A program made the position numbers and the translations under genes. The notes below the pieces were generated by a model that ran no database searches, had not been told where the DNA came from, and was given only the letters and a program-made list of their open reading frames with translations. Positions 18,199-26,357 of a stretch of 44,243 nucleotides of DNA are shown here, piece by piece (position 1 is the first letter of the stretch; every line of letters begins with the position of its first letter). Source of the DNA: an uncultured Pelagibacteraceae bacterium. Lineage in GTDB: Bacteria > Pseudomonadota > Alphaproteobacteria > Pelagibacterales > Pelagibacteraceae. The DNA is taken from NCBI GenBank assembly GCA_902582735.1, contig CACHTB010000007.1, positions 1-44,243 on the forward strand. Reading direction: 5' to 3'.

Positions 18199-18905
18199 TG
18201 CTAGAACTTTTTATTGCATTAAGCGCAGGTTTAATCAGTTTTTTATCGCCATGTGTATTACCTTTGATACCAGGTTATGTATCCTATATTTCTGGTAGCT
18301 CCTTAAATGAACTTTTGGAAAGTAAGAAAACAAATATTTTTCCAATAATTCTATTTTCATTAGGTTTTTCAATTGTATTTATCAGTTTTGGAGCAACTGC
18401 TACATTTCTGGGATCATTAGTTTTAGACTACTCTTATGAATTAAGAATTATTGCAGGAATATTTATTATAATTTTCTCTCTTCAGATAATTGGATTAATA
18501 AATATTAAATTTTTAAATTATGAAAAAAGAGTGCATTCAAATATTACGCCAAGTAATTTTGGATCTATTTTAATTGGTATGGCTTTTGGTTTTGGATGGA
18601 CACCATGTATAGGTCCAATACTTGGCTCTATCTTAGCTTTAGCTGCAGTTGAAGATAGTATCAACAAAGGAGTGTTATTATTATTTTTTTATTCACTTGG
18701 CTTAGCAATACCTTTCGTTTTATCTGGATATCTTATTCAAAGATTTATGATTTTTTCAAAAAACTTAAAAAATAAGATGCAACTTATTTCCAAAATTGGT
18801 GGTGGACTTTTGCTTATTACAGGAATATTGATGATAACCAACCAATTACAGGCATTAGGTTTTTATCTTTTAGAGTATATCCCTGTACTTGGAAATTTTG
18901 GATAA
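18198..18905 (+). CDS. ccdA: Cytochrome c biogenesis protein CcdA (DsbD-like thiol carrier)
   Basis: 235 aa, six membrane helices. The paired cysteines that shuttle electrons from cytoplasmic thioredoxin to the periplasm are visible in ISFLSPCVLPLIPGYVSYISG (helix 1) and FGFGWTPCIGPILGSIL (helix 4). This is the minimal CcdA form without the periplasmic domains of DsbD. Coupled to ppc by a one-base overlap and followed 3 bases later by azoR, so position reflects genome packing more than function. Confidence 0.93.
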   Translation: MLELFIALSAGLISFLSPCVLPLIPGYVSYISGSSLNELLESKKTNIFPIILFSLGFSIVFISFGATATFLGSLVLDYSYELRIIAGIFIIIFSLQIIGLINIKFLNYEKRVHSNITPSNFGSILIGMAFGFGWTPCIGPILGSILALAAVEDSINKGVLLLFFYSLGLAIPFVLSGYLIQRFMIFSKNLKNKMQLISKIGGGLLLITGILMITNQLQALGFYLLEYIPVLGNFG

Positions 18906-18908
18906 TTA

Positions 18909-19499
18909 ATGAGAAAAATTTATCAGATTGATTGTAGCGCTAGAAAAGAGGGGTCAACATCAAGAAAATTGGCTCAAAAATTACTTAAAAAAATTAAAAA
19001 AAACGATGATCAATTAATTTATAGAGATTTAGATGATGAGATGCTTTTTATTTCAGGCTTAACAGAGTCGGGCATGAAAATTCCAGTTGAACAACAAACA
19101 GAAGAACATAAAAAAATGTTCGAACTTTCTGATAAATTAGTTATTGAATTAAAAGAAAGCGATATAATAATTATATCTGTACCAATATATAATTTTGGTC
19201 CACCCGCAACGTTAAAAGCTTGGGCTGATCTTGCGGCAAGAGTAAAACTTACTTTTAAATATTCCGAAGACGGTGATAGAATTGGTTTACTTGAGGATAA
19301 ACAAGTATATCTAGTAATCACCTCCGGTGGAACCAAAATACAAGGCGATGAAGATTATTTAACACCTTGGTTAATTCATATGTTGAATTTTTTTGGTATT
19401 AAAAATATTAAAATCATTGCTGCTGATCAAATGGCATTGGATTATGAAAAATCAATTAAGCAGGCTGAGAATAAAATAGAGGAATTATTTAAAGATTAA
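18909..19499 (+). CDS. azoR: FMN-dependent NADH-azoreductase-like flavodoxin-fold protein
   Basis: 196 aa, the AzoR family length. It has the FMN phosphate loop region CSARKEGSTSRKLAQ, the PIYNFGPPATLKAWADLAAR segment typical of AzoR (usually P-M-YNF-P--LK-W-D), and the flavin-ring loop ITSGGTKI. Members reduce quinones and azo compounds with NAD(P)H and probably protect against quinone stress. Its last 11 bases overlap the convergent dioxygenase gene. Confidence 0.88.
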   Translation: MRKIYQIDCSARKEGSTSRKLAQKLLKKIKKNDDQLIYRDLDDEMLFISGLTESGMKIPVEQQTEEHKKMFELSDKLVIELKESDIIIISVPIYNFGPPATLKAWADLAARVKLTFKYSEDGDRIGLLEDKQVYLVITSGGTKIQGDEDYLTPWLIHMLNFFGIKNIKIIAADQMALDYEKSIKQAENKIEELFKD

Positions 19500-20595
19500 A
19501 TTTCCTTTTTAAATGTAACAATTTACCTTCTGTACTATCAAAGTCCAAATAACACCCTTGTAAAAACCTATTACCCTCATTTGGATCAAAAGATGTTCTT
19601 CCATGAAGTAATCTGTGATTATCCATCATCATTAAATCTCCAGGCATTAATTTAAATTCTATTCTATAATCTTCAGAATTATATAAATCAGATAAACATT
19701 TTCTTGCATTATAATAAATTTCAAGTTTCTCTCTTTTCATTTGAGGCACATAATCTAATCTTGGACTAAATCTAACATTTTGAAAATTCCCTTTTTCATC
19801 TAAATGTATTAATTCAGCCCAACTTTCTAAAATTGTGTCTTTGTCCGAAAATTTAAATCTGACTTTAGTGCTTGTTAAAATATTATAATAATCTTGATTT
19901 AACTTTTTAAAATCTTCTGTAACTGTAAATCCATCAACTAAAGTTGAATAACCTCCTTTAACGTCATTTTCAATACAATGAAGAATTTGTATGCATGGAG
20001 GAAAAGGATTTCTGTAGGGATTATCTGTGTGAGGAGATAAATTTAACGCTGTATACGCTAAGTCATTTGGATTAGGTTTTGATTTTACGTTAAAATGTTC
20101 GCCAAAATTAGTTCTTTTAACGCTACCTATCATATTTCCAAATTTCACAAGAAAATTGTCGTTAGTTGGTACATCTTGAATAACAACAAAGCCATATTTA
20201 TAAAAATTTATCAGTAAATTTAACATTTCATTACTATCAGCAAATTTATCTGAAAATTTGAAACTTTTTATATTTTTGAAATCAGATTTCCATTTTACTT
20301 TTTCAATATCTATTATTTGGTTTGAATTTAAACTAAGTTCATCTGACAATTTTTTGATTTCAAATTTTGAGTCTACGCCATCATTAAATTTTACTTTTAA
20401 AAACTCTCCATTTATTTCTGCATTTACAATTTCAACAGATTGCTTCATTGAAGACGGATCAAACAATCGTTGCTGAGTACTCTCATCTAGATGCTCTTTC
20501 TCACTGACACGTTCTCTTAACCAGAAAGGGTGAATTTCCTCTTTATTTGATCCTATGAATGAAAATATTTTGTTTGAACTTACTTCGAATTTCAT
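19489..20595 (-). CDS. Gamma-butyrobetaine hydroxylase-like Fe(II)/2-oxoglutarate dioxygenase
   Basis: 368 aa. The N-terminal DUF971-like region starts IHPFWLRERVSEKEH, aligning with the zinc-binding segment of gamma-butyrobetaine dioxygenase but without its cysteines. The C-terminal TauD/TfdA barrel has the iron motif SPHTDNP (H-x-D) and the distal MMDNHRLLHGRTSFD histidine and 2OG-binding arginine. Likely substrates are gamma-butyrobetaine, trimethyllysine or a related quaternary amine, consistent with the methylated-amine diet of marine alphaproteobacteria, but this is not proven. AAGGAAAG lies about 11 bases upstream of the ATG. Confidence 0.87.
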   Translation of the reverse strand: MKFEVSSNKIFSFIGSNKEEIHPFWLRERVSEKEHLDESTQQRLFDPSSMKQSVEIVNAEINGEFLKVKFNDGVDSKFEIKKLSDELSLNSNQIIDIEKVKWKSDFKNIKSFKFSDKFADSNEMLNLLINFYKYGFVVIQDVPTNDNFLVKFGNMIGSVKRTNFGEHFNVKSKPNPNDLAYTALNLSPHTDNPYRNPFPPCIQILHCIENDVKGGYSTLVDGFTVTEDFKKLNQDYYNILTSTKVRFKFSDKDTILESWAELIHLDEKGNFQNVRFSPRLDYVPQMKREKLEIYYNARKCLSDLYNSEDYRIEFKLMPGDLMMMDNHRLLHGRTSFDPNEGNRFLQGCYLDFDSTEGKLLHLKRKFNL

Positions 20596-20682
20596 AACTT
20601 TTTAAACTTTCCTTCAAAAACCTTTTTTTTTCAAGATAAATTCGTTTGTATTTATATAAATATTTTATTAATACGTGATGCG

Positions 20683-21480
20683 ATGAATAAAAACTTTAAT
20701 TATAAAATTTACTTTAATTTTCTTAATCTTTTAGCAAAACAACTTACAAAATACTATTATTCGAAATTAGACAAACCTTTTAAGATAAGTAATAAATTAA
20801 AAGGAAAAGGCTATGATCCGGTAACAACTTCAGACAAAGCTTTTGAGAGATTCATTAGAAAGAAAATTTTAGATCGATTTCCAGATCACCAAATCATAGG
20901 TGAGGAGTATGGGTTCAAGAAAACAAAAAGTGATTTTTCATGGGTAATTGATCCAATTGATGGAACAAGATCTTTTGTAACCGGTAATCCAACTTGGAGT
21001 AATTTAATATCATTAAATTATAAAGGAACTCCTATGGTAGGACTTGCAAACTTTCCTAAACTAAAAAAGTATTATCTAAATAAAGATGAAAAAAATTCAT
21101 ATTTATTTGAAAATGGAAAAAAATTTAAATTAAATGTTAATTCAAAAGTGTCATTAAAAAATGCAAAGATTGCAGCAGCATTCCATGGTTACTTATCTTT
21201 TAATAAACAAAAAAAAATTCTAAAGTTTATTAAGATAGTTAATTTTCCATGTTTTGATGCACTAACTTACGCACAATTAGCAGAAGGAAGATTAGATGTT
21301 GTAGTTCAATGTGCAAATAAAATCTGGGACGTTCACGCAATAATACCTATTATAAATGCTGCAGGAGGAATACTTACTACATGGAAAAATGAAAATGGCA
21401 AACTTGCTGGAAATATTTTGGCATCAAGTAATAAATTAAATCATAAAAAAATTTTAAAATTGCTTAATCCAGCAACATGA
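20683..21480 (+). CDS. Inositol monophosphatase family phosphatase (HisN-type)
   Basis: 265 aa. Metal and catalytic motifs of the Li-sensitive phosphatase family: TTSDKAFERFIRKK, GEEYGF (metal Glu), WVIDPIDGTRSFVTGNP (DPIDGT) and the C-terminal KIWDVHAIIPIINAAGG (WD motif). The SFVTGNPTW segment and overall shape resemble histidinol-phosphatase HisN rather than SuhB. A role in histidine synthesis is therefore likely but not certain; no other classical his gene is adjacent. The stop overlaps the next gene's ATG by four bases. Confidence 0.87.
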   Translation: MNKNFNYKIYFNFLNLLAKQLTKYYYSKLDKPFKISNKLKGKGYDPVTTSDKAFERFIRKKILDRFPDHQIIGEEYGFKKTKSDFSWVIDPIDGTRSFVTGNPTWSNLISLNYKGTPMVGLANFPKLKKYYLNKDEKNSYLFENGKKFKLNVNSKVSLKNAKIAAAFHGYLSFNKQKKILKFIKIVNFPCFDALTYAQLAEGRLDVVVQCANKIWDVHAIIPIINAAGGILTTWKNENGKLAGNILASSNKLNHKKILKLLNPAT

Positions 21481-22199
21481 AAAATATAATTGTTCTTCAA
21501 CATATCAAAATAGAAGACCCAGGATATATTAAAGATCTTATGATTAGCGATGGAATAAATTTAACTACAATAGAATTAGATGAAGGTGATAAAATTCCAG
21601 AAGATCTTGATAAGTTTGATGCAATGTTTTGTATGGGTGGTCCCATGGATACGTGGATGGAAAATGAGTACCCTTGGCTTATTGAAGAAAAAAAAAAAAT
21701 TAAAGAATTTGTTATTGATTTAAAAAAACCATACTTAGGCTTTTGTTTAGGTTGTCAACTTCTTGGTGAAGTCATTGGAGGGAAAGTTGTAAAATCTTCA
21801 AAACCTGAAATTGGTGTGTTAGATATTGATTTTTTAGAAAATAAAAAAAAAGATCAGTTATTTAGTAATTTTCCCAATAAAATTAAATCACTACAGTGGC
21901 ATTCCTATGAAGTTCAAGATTTAGAAAATATACAATCTGTTACTCTAATAGCTTCATCACCTGAAACAAAATATCAAATTTTTAAATTTCATGAACACGC
22001 ATACGGAATTCAATTTCATATTGAAATCAAAGATACTACAGTAAGTGATTGGGGGTGTGTGCCCGAATATAAATCTGCTCTTGAAAGCCAGTTAGGAAAA
22101 GGTGCACTTGAGAAATTTGATATTGATGCCAAAATGAAAATGTCCTCAATGAATAAATATTCAACAATTCTTTATAACAATTTTAAGAAATTAATCTGA
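21477..22199 (+). CDS. Class I glutamine amidotransferase-like protein
   Basis: 240 aa with a triad-type GATase domain: nucleophile Cys in LGFCLGCQLLGE (GxCxGxQ) and the His-x-Glu in GIQFHIEIK. N-terminal MFCMGGPMDTW resembles the GMP-synthase-like stand-alone family. Such proteins hydrolyse gamma-glutamyl compounds or act as unidentified transferases. Translationally coupled to the phosphatase gene (ATGA). Confidence 0.85.
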   Translation: MKNIIVLQHIKIEDPGYIKDLMISDGINLTTIELDEGDKIPEDLDKFDAMFCMGGPMDTWMENEYPWLIEEKKKIKEFVIDLKKPYLGFCLGCQLLGEVIGGKVVKSSKPEIGVLDIDFLENKKKDQLFSNFPNKIKSLQWHSYEVQDLENIQSVTLIASSPETKYQIFKFHEHAYGIQFHIEIKDTTVSDWGCVPEYKSALESQLGKGALEKFDIDAKMKMSSMNKYSTILYNNFKKLI

Positions 22200-22260
22200 G
22201 AATTTCCTTTTTTTTAACATTTTATTAAGTTAGTTTTTTAAGCATAATCAAGGAGGTAAT

Positions 22261-22653
22261 ATGGCAATATTTAACATGATAGAGGAAAGTGAAGCTAAAG
22301 GAAGAGTAAAAGAAATATTTGAGGATATTAAACAAAAAAGAAACATAAAATCTGTAAACAATTTTTGGAAAATGTTAGCTAATGAGCCAGAAACTTTAGA
22401 GAGAACTTGGAATTCATTGCAGCAAGTAATGAAAAAAGGTGCTCTAGATGAGATGACAAAAGAATTAATTTATATTGCTGTTTCAATTACAAATAGCTGT
22501 GAGTATTGCATAAAATCCCACAGTTCTGCTGCAGTTAAGAAAGGAGCATCAAAAGATATGCTTGCTGAACTTATCGCAGTAGTTGGAATGGCAAATGAAA
22601 CAAATAAATTGGTTGAGTCATATCAAGTTAAAGTAGACGAAATTTATGAATGA
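22261..22653 (+). CDS. AhpD/carboxymuconolactone decarboxylase-like protein
   Basis: 130 aa. The redox motif SCEYCIKSHSSAAVKKGA (CxxC-xxx-H) is that of AhpD-like peroxidase partners in the CMD fold. Strong SD AAGGAGGTAAT just before ATG. The stop overlaps the DUF924 gene by 8 bases, so the pair is coupled. Probably involved in peroxide or aldehyde stress; the partner reductase is not identifiable here. Confidence 0.88.
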   Translation: MAIFNMIEESEAKGRVKEIFEDIKQKRNIKSVNNFWKMLANEPETLERTWNSLQQVMKKGALDEMTKELIYIAVSITNSCEYCIKSHSSAAVKKGASKDMLAELIAVVGMANETNKLVESYQVKVDEIYE

Positions 22654-23203
22654 TAGAGCTCAAGCAATCTTAGATTTCTGGTTCGATGATCTAATAGTTG
22701 AAAAAAGATTTAAAAAAGATGAAAAATTTGATCAGTTAATTAGAGATAAATTTGAAGAAGATTACAAGAAGGCAATTTCGAATGAATATGATGACTGGCA
22801 AGATGAGCCTTTAACTTGTTTAGCGTTAATTATTTTATTGGATCAGTTTTCGAGAAACCTTTATAGAAATGATAAAAAGTCTTTTGAATACGATTTTAAA
22901 GCAAGATTGATTGTAAATGATGCTGTTTATAATGGATATCTTGATCAAATGGACGAATATCAAAGATTTTTTATGTTACTTCCATATATTCATAGTGAAG
23001 AAATTATTGATCACGATAGAGCGTATAAGTTATTAACAAATTATCTATCAAATCATCCAAATTTTTTAGAAATAAAAAAATTTTGGAAAGATCATACAGC
23101 GGTAATTAAAAGATTTCATAGATATCCTCACAGAAATAAAATGTTAGGAAGAAGATCTACAGCAGAGGAAATTGAATTTCTAAATCAACCCAATTCTTCA
23201 TGA
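22646..23203 (+). CDS. DUF924 family protein
   Basis: 185 aa, the size of the all-helical DUF924 family. The family core is visible: AILDFWFDD at the N-terminus, LALIILLDQFSRNLYRND, and the C-terminal RFHRYPHRNKMLGRRSTAEE. Function unknown; in many proteobacteria it sits near redox or metabolic genes. Coupled to the AhpD-like gene and ends 3 bases from a convergent gene. Confidence 0.9.
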   Translation: MNDRAQAILDFWFDDLIVEKRFKKDEKFDQLIRDKFEEDYKKAISNEYDDWQDEPLTCLALIILLDQFSRNLYRNDKKSFEYDFKARLIVNDAVYNGYLDQMDEYQRFFMLLPYIHSEEIIDHDRAYKLLTNYLSNHPNFLEIKKFWKDHTAVIKRFHRYPHRNKMLGRRSTAEEIEFLNQPNSS

Positions 23204-23206
23204 TAA

Positions 23207-23542
23207 CTATTTAGTATTACCTAAGAGATTTACAATTAAAACACCTGTAATTATTAAAAGTAAACCAAGGATGGTTGTAAAATTAGGAATTTGATTAAAT
23301 TTTAAAACTCCTACTACACTTGTTGCTATAATACACAATCCTGCAAATGATGCGTAAGTAACTCCAACAGAAATTGATTTCATTACAAGTGAAAGTGTAA
23401 ACATACAGCCAACAATTGTAATTGCAGTTAAAATACTTGGAATTAATAGAGTAAAACCTTGAGCGCTTTTTGCAAAAGCATTGGACGCTGTTCCTAAAAT
23501 TACAGCAACAATTAAATATACATATGCATTTAAATTACTCAT
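23207..23542 (-). CDS. SMR-like small membrane protein lacking the usual membrane glutamate
   Basis: 111 aa, four hydrophobic helices, aligning along its length with EmrE/SugE-type small multidrug resistance proteins: AKSAQGFTLLIPSILTA, YASFAGLCIIATSVVGVL and GLLLIITGVLIVNLLG. The conserved proton/substrate glutamate of helix 1 (Glu14 of EmrE) is replaced: by my alignment its position is Gly17 in VAVILGTASNAFAK. The aromatic of the GIAYAIWSG loop is also changed (YASFAG). It may therefore be a non-canonical SMR paralogue. Its ATG lies inside the 3' end of the upstream isomerase-like gene (8-base overlap). Confidence 0.82.
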   Translation of the reverse strand: MSNLNAYVYLIVAVILGTASNAFAKSAQGFTLLIPSILTAITIVGCMFTLSLVMKSISVGVTYASFAGLCIIATSVVGVLKFNQIPNFTTILGLLLIITGVLIVNLLGNTK

Positions 23543-24131
23543 TATTTTTTGACCAATTTATTGCATCTTCCATTCTATCATCTCCCCAAAATATTTCATT
23601 ACCCACAACAAAAGAAGGACTTCCAAATATTTTATGTGATCTTGCACTTTCAGTGTTTCCTAAATATTGATTTTCAATCTCTTGGGAATTTGCATTATTT
23701 ACAATTTTTTCTTTATCCAGACTAAGCTCATTACATATCTCAGAAATATTTGGCTCTGTAGCTGGTTCTTTTCCGTCCTGGAACCACCTCTTGTAAGTCA
23801 ATCTTACATAATCTATTCCCCAGCCTTCATTTAATCCTAATATTGCAAGTTTATTTGCTAAATCAAATTCACTTAATGGATAAGGCACAGGAGTTTTTGC
23901 AAAAAAACCATAACTTTTTGCTCTTCTCTCTATATCTCTCCACATATAATCAACTTTATTTTGTTTGTCTTTTGGAAAAGGTATGTTGTTCATTTCCTTC
24001 ATTATTGCTCTCACACTAAATGGTACCCAATTAAATTTTACATTTAATTTCTTTTCAACATCTAATACTCTAGCAACTGTTAGATAGGTATAAGTACTTC
24101 CAATTGAAAAATAAAAATCAACTTTTTTCAT
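23535..24131 (-). CDS. DsbA-fold 2-hydroxychromene-2-carboxylate isomerase-like protein
   Basis: 198 aa. Thioredoxin-like fold with a helical insert, as in NahD. The N-terminal VDFYFSIGSTYTYL keeps the catalytic serine (Ser12) where thiol oxidoreductases carry CxxC. RRAKSYG and the C-terminal IFGSPSFVVGNEIFWGDDRM (cis-Pro loop and GDDR motif) are typical of the HCCA isomerase branch. True members use glutathione to isomerise naphthalene metabolites; SAR11 homologues probably act on another glutathione-dependent substrate. Followed by the SMR-like gene with overlap. Confidence 0.87.
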   Translation of the reverse strand: MKKVDFYFSIGSTYTYLTVARVLDVEKKLNVKFNWVPFSVRAIMKEMNNIPFPKDKQNKVDYMWRDIERRAKSYGFFAKTPVPYPLSEFDLANKLAILGLNEGWGIDYVRLTYKRWFQDGKEPATEPNISEICNELSLDKEKIVNNANSQEIENQYLGNTESARSHKIFGSPSFVVGNEIFWGDDRMEDAINWSKNNE

Positions 24132-24147
24132 TACTTATATTAACCTA

Positions 24148-24369
24148 TTATTTTGTGATTTTATCTACAATTTTTTTTACTATAGGAGCAACAATTGAGG
24201 TTGCTATCATTGCAACAGGAAAACTCACAGACCATGCAGTTATAAATCTTTTAAAATAATCTTTGTCAAATCCAGTGTTAATATAGGTTATTAGGAGAGT
24301 CATCATGAAACTCATCCCACATCCCATTAAAACAATGAATAATAGGTTTGAGTATTTTTTTGAAAACAA
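24148..24369 (-). CDS. DUF2798-type small membrane protein
   Basis: 73 aa, two membrane helices: LLFIVLMGCGMSFMMTLLITYIN and RFITAWSVSFPVAMIATSIVAPIV. The W-x-x-S-F/W-P-x-A pattern in the second helix is that of DUF2798. The start in this frame is a TTG; there is no ATG with a ribosome site before the first helix. Last gene of the small-protein run. Confidence 0.7.
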   Translation of the reverse strand: MFSKKYSNLLFIVLMGCGMSFMMTLLITYINTGFDKDYFKRFITAWSVSFPVAMIATSIVAPIVKKIVDKITK

Positions 24370-24395
24370 AGTTTAAATTCTAATTTTTAAATATT

Positions 24396-24716
24396 TTATT
24401 TGTTCATCGGGGTTGCACCAGTTTCAAGTGCAAACACTTTGCCATCCTTAAATTTAAAAACAGCCATTACTGCTTCTTTGTTTCCATCATTAAATGTTAC
24501 AAATGCGTGTTCAACACCAATTTCATCATTTTCATAAATAACTCTAACTTTATCTCTATTGATATCTCCACTCATTGCCCATTTTACTACATCGTCTTTT
24601 TTTAAAACAGTACCTGATTTATGCATCGTAAAAGTATAATCGTCGTGAATTATATCTCTTAATGCTGCCTCATCTTTATCCTCCATGGCTTTATTATATT
24701 TAGCTAAAATTGACAT
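24396..24716 (-). CDS. NTF2-like (SnoaL-type) small protein, copy 1
   Basis: 106 aa. A cone-shaped NTF2 fold is suggested by the helical N-terminus (MSILAKYNKAMEDKD), IIHDDYTF, and the strand set ending KFKDGKVFALETGAT. It is a clear paralogue of 26358-26687: both share MSIL-K-NKA, the IIHDDY motif, YENDEIG and GNKEA-M plus KFKDGK-LETGAT. Strong SD AAAGGAGAATAAAAATG. Members bind or isomerise small hydrophobic molecules; the ligand is unknown. Confidence 0.85.
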   Translation of the reverse strand: MSILAKYNKAMEDKDEAALRDIIHDDYTFTMHKSGTVLKKDDVVKWAMSGDINRDKVRVIYENDEIGVEHAFVTFNDGNKEAVMAVFKFKDGKVFALETGATPMNK

Positions 24717-24735
24717 TTTTATTCTCCTTTATTTT

Positions 24736-25059
24736 TTATTTTCCTGGTTTAACAACACTATTAGCTGCATTAGCTGCATTCGTAAATGCTTTGTTATAAT
24801 CAATTACCTCATGAACCATTAAATCTTCCATTAGGCCAGAATTTTTAAAAGCTATTTTTAAGGCAACAGCTTGTTCATATTCTCCTTCCACGCAAGAAAT
24901 TACATCAAATCTACCTCTTACCCACTCGTAAGAAATAAGTTTTAAACCAGCGGCCTCTGTTGCCTTTTTTGTAGAAGCGAATCTGTCTGCAGTTGGTTCA
25001 TTCTGCATTCTCTTCATTAACTCTCCACTTATTTTACCTATTAAATAAAATTTTGCCAT
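24736..25059 (-). CDS. GYD-domain-like small protein
   Basis: 107 aa. The central YEWVRGRFDVISCVEG and the following helix-strand match the small ferredoxin-like GYD family (G-x-YD-x-V), although the GYD tripeptide reads GRFD. An Ala/Asn-rich tail (AFTNAANAANSV) follows. SD AAAGGAGAATAAATG. Function unknown; GYD proteins are thought to bind small ligands as dimers. Confidence 0.75.
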   Translation of the reverse strand: MAKFYLIGKISGELMKRMQNEPTADRFASTKKATEAAGLKLISYEWVRGRFDVISCVEGEYEQAVALKIAFKNSGLMEDLMVHEVIDYNKAFTNAANAANSVVKPGK

Positions 25060-25347
25060 TTATTCTCCTTTAATTATTATTCCATTTGATAAAGCGTTGT
25101 CTAAACGGATTTTTTTTATTGGTTTGTATTCTTCAGATTTATACCACTCTTGAGCTTTTTCATAACTAGGAAATTTGATTACGATAGTTCTTGGGTGTTC
25201 CCAATTTCCCTCTATTAATTCAAAATCTCCACCTCTTACAATATATTCTGCTCCGAATTTCTCTGCAATTGGTTTTACTTTTTCAATATATTCTTTGTAA
25301 TTTTCAGGGTTTGTAATTTTAATATTAAAAATTACGTACCCAGTCAT
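25060..25347 (-). CDS. DUF1330 family protein
   Basis: 95 aa from the ATG at 25347; the track's TTG at 25362 adds five residues that overlap a repeat. The DUF1330 pattern is clear: TGYVIFNIKITNPENYKEY, then EYIVRGGDFELIEG, and PRTIVIKFPSYEKAQEWYKSEEY. This is a dimeric alpha/beta-barrel fold of unknown function. No strong SD, unlike its neighbours, and it directly abuts the GYD-like gene, whose start lies one base downstream. Confidence 0.85.
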   Translation of the reverse strand: MTGYVIFNIKITNPENYKEYIEKVKPIAEKFGAEYIVRGGDFELIEGNWEHPRTIVIKFPSYEKAQEWYKSEEYKPIKKIRLDNALSNGIIIKGE

Positions 25348-25354
25348 TATCTGA

Positions 25355-25387
25355 AATTTCAATATAATGAATTAACAATTTCAATAT
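25355..25387. repeat. Direct repeat AATTTCAATAT, two copies 22 bp apart
   Basis: The 11-mer occurs at 25355-25365 and 25377-25387 in the short gap between two small-protein genes. A 22-base period is two DNA turns, so both copies face the same side of the helix. It could be a regulator site for an internal promoter or a chance AT-rich repeat. Confidence 0.4.
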
Positions 25388-25395
25388 TTTTTTTT

Positions 25396-25686
25396 TTAAA
25401 GATCCACTTTAGATAAATCATACAACTGAGCATTCTCTACACATTCCGCATAGATAGCTTTTGCTGTAGGATTTTTTCCAGTTACAAAATCTTTCATTCC
25501 TTCTTCATTATGAACAGAAACTTTAAATAAAATACCACTTTTGTCTGGTATCATAGCTCCAACAGTTTTTTCTGGATATGCAACACTTTTTCTAACACCC
25601 ATACCTTCATCTGATTGCATCCATCCCATGAAAGTTTCTAATTTACCTTCTTTTATTTTAAGATGTACTAACATTTCCTTTTCCAT
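25396..25686 (-). CDS. Small protein, possible dimeric alpha/beta-barrel (monooxygenase-like) fold
   Basis: 96 aa, not confidently assigned. The pattern MLVHLKIKEGKLETFMGWM (beta strand then helix) with a hydrophobic strand GILFKVSVHNEEGMKDF resembles ABM/DUF1330-type ferredoxin-like dimers. Very strong SD AAAGGAGGCTATAAATG. It lies in the middle of the small-gene run, between a DUF1330 gene and an uncharacterised gene. Confidence 0.75.
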   Translation of the reverse strand: MEKEMLVHLKIKEGKLETFMGWMQSDEGMGVRKSVAYPEKTVGAMIPDKSGILFKVSVHNEEGMKDFVTGKNPTAKAIYAECVENAQLYDLSKVDL

Positions 25687-25710
25687 TTATAGCCTCCTTT
25701 TTTTGTTAAT

Positions 25711-25980
25711 TTAATCTGAGCAAATGTTCATTACTGTAGTCTCTTGTTTATGGCCAGATTTTTCAATTACTCTCGCATTCTCTGTATTCTGCATAAATTT
25801 TTGCATAGTGTCTGCTGCTGGTGTTTCCATTACAATATGTACCTTATTTGGATTTTCTAATTCATGACCAACGTAAATGATTTTGATGCCTGCCGCTTCT
25901 CTTGGACCAGAGTGTTCATCAAACATTTTTTTCCAGTGAGTCCAGTCTTTTACCTCAAAATTTCCAACCATTTTTACCAT
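25711..25980 (-). CDS. Uncharacterised small protein, probable ferredoxin-like fold
   Basis: 89 aa from the ATG at 25980, which has GGGGAG at the right spacing and lies one base after the cupin stop. The track's longer start reads into the cupin gene and is unlikely. Sequence features: KMVGNFEVKDWTHWKKMFDEH, then REAAGIKIIYVGHELENP and VHIVMETPAADTMQKFM, a beta-alpha-beta pattern like small antibiotic-monooxygenase-fold proteins. No specific function. Confidence 0.78.
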   Translation of the reverse strand: MVKMVGNFEVKDWTHWKKMFDEHSGPREAAGIKIIYVGHELENPNKVHIVMETPAADTMQKFMQNTENARVIEKSGHKQETTVMNICSD

Positions 25981-25981
25981 T

Positions 25982-26332
25982 TTACTCTCCCCACACACCA
26001 GCAAATTCATATGCCTCAACTGGTACATCGCCAACTACCCAAGCATCATGCCCTGGGGTTACAGAATAAGAGTCCCCTGCTTTGTATACTACCTCTGTTC
26101 CATCATCGTGTTTTGCGCAAACAGAGCCCTTTGTGATTACTCCAATATGGTTCGCTTGACAACTCTCAGTTCCAATGTGTGGTTTTACATCTGTAGACCA
26201 TTTCCATCCTGGTTTTAAATGTAATCTTACTACTCTTTGGCCACCTACATTTACTGCTTCAATTTTAGCATTATTAAATTTATCAACTACTTCATCTGCT
26301 TTATCAAAAGTTTTAACTTCAATACTATTCAT
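25982..26332 (-). CDS. Cupin-domain protein
   Basis: 116 aa with a single cupin barrel: RLHLKPGWKWSTDVKPHIG, ANHIGVITKGSVCAKHDDG and AGDSYSVTPGHDAWVVGD. Metal ligands are reduced relative to the classic HxH-E-H set; NHIGV and PGHDAW supply the visible histidines. SD AAGGGGTTGATATG. Probably a small-molecule binding or modifying cupin. Nearly contiguous with the following gene. Confidence 0.85.
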   Translation of the reverse strand: MNSIEVKTFDKADEVVDKFNNAKIEAVNVGGQRVVRLHLKPGWKWSTDVKPHIGTESCQANHIGVITKGSVCAKHDDGTEVVYKAGDSYSVTPGHDAWVVGDVPVEAYEFAGVWGE

Positions 26333-26357
26333 ATCAACCCCTTAGGTTAGTTTATAA

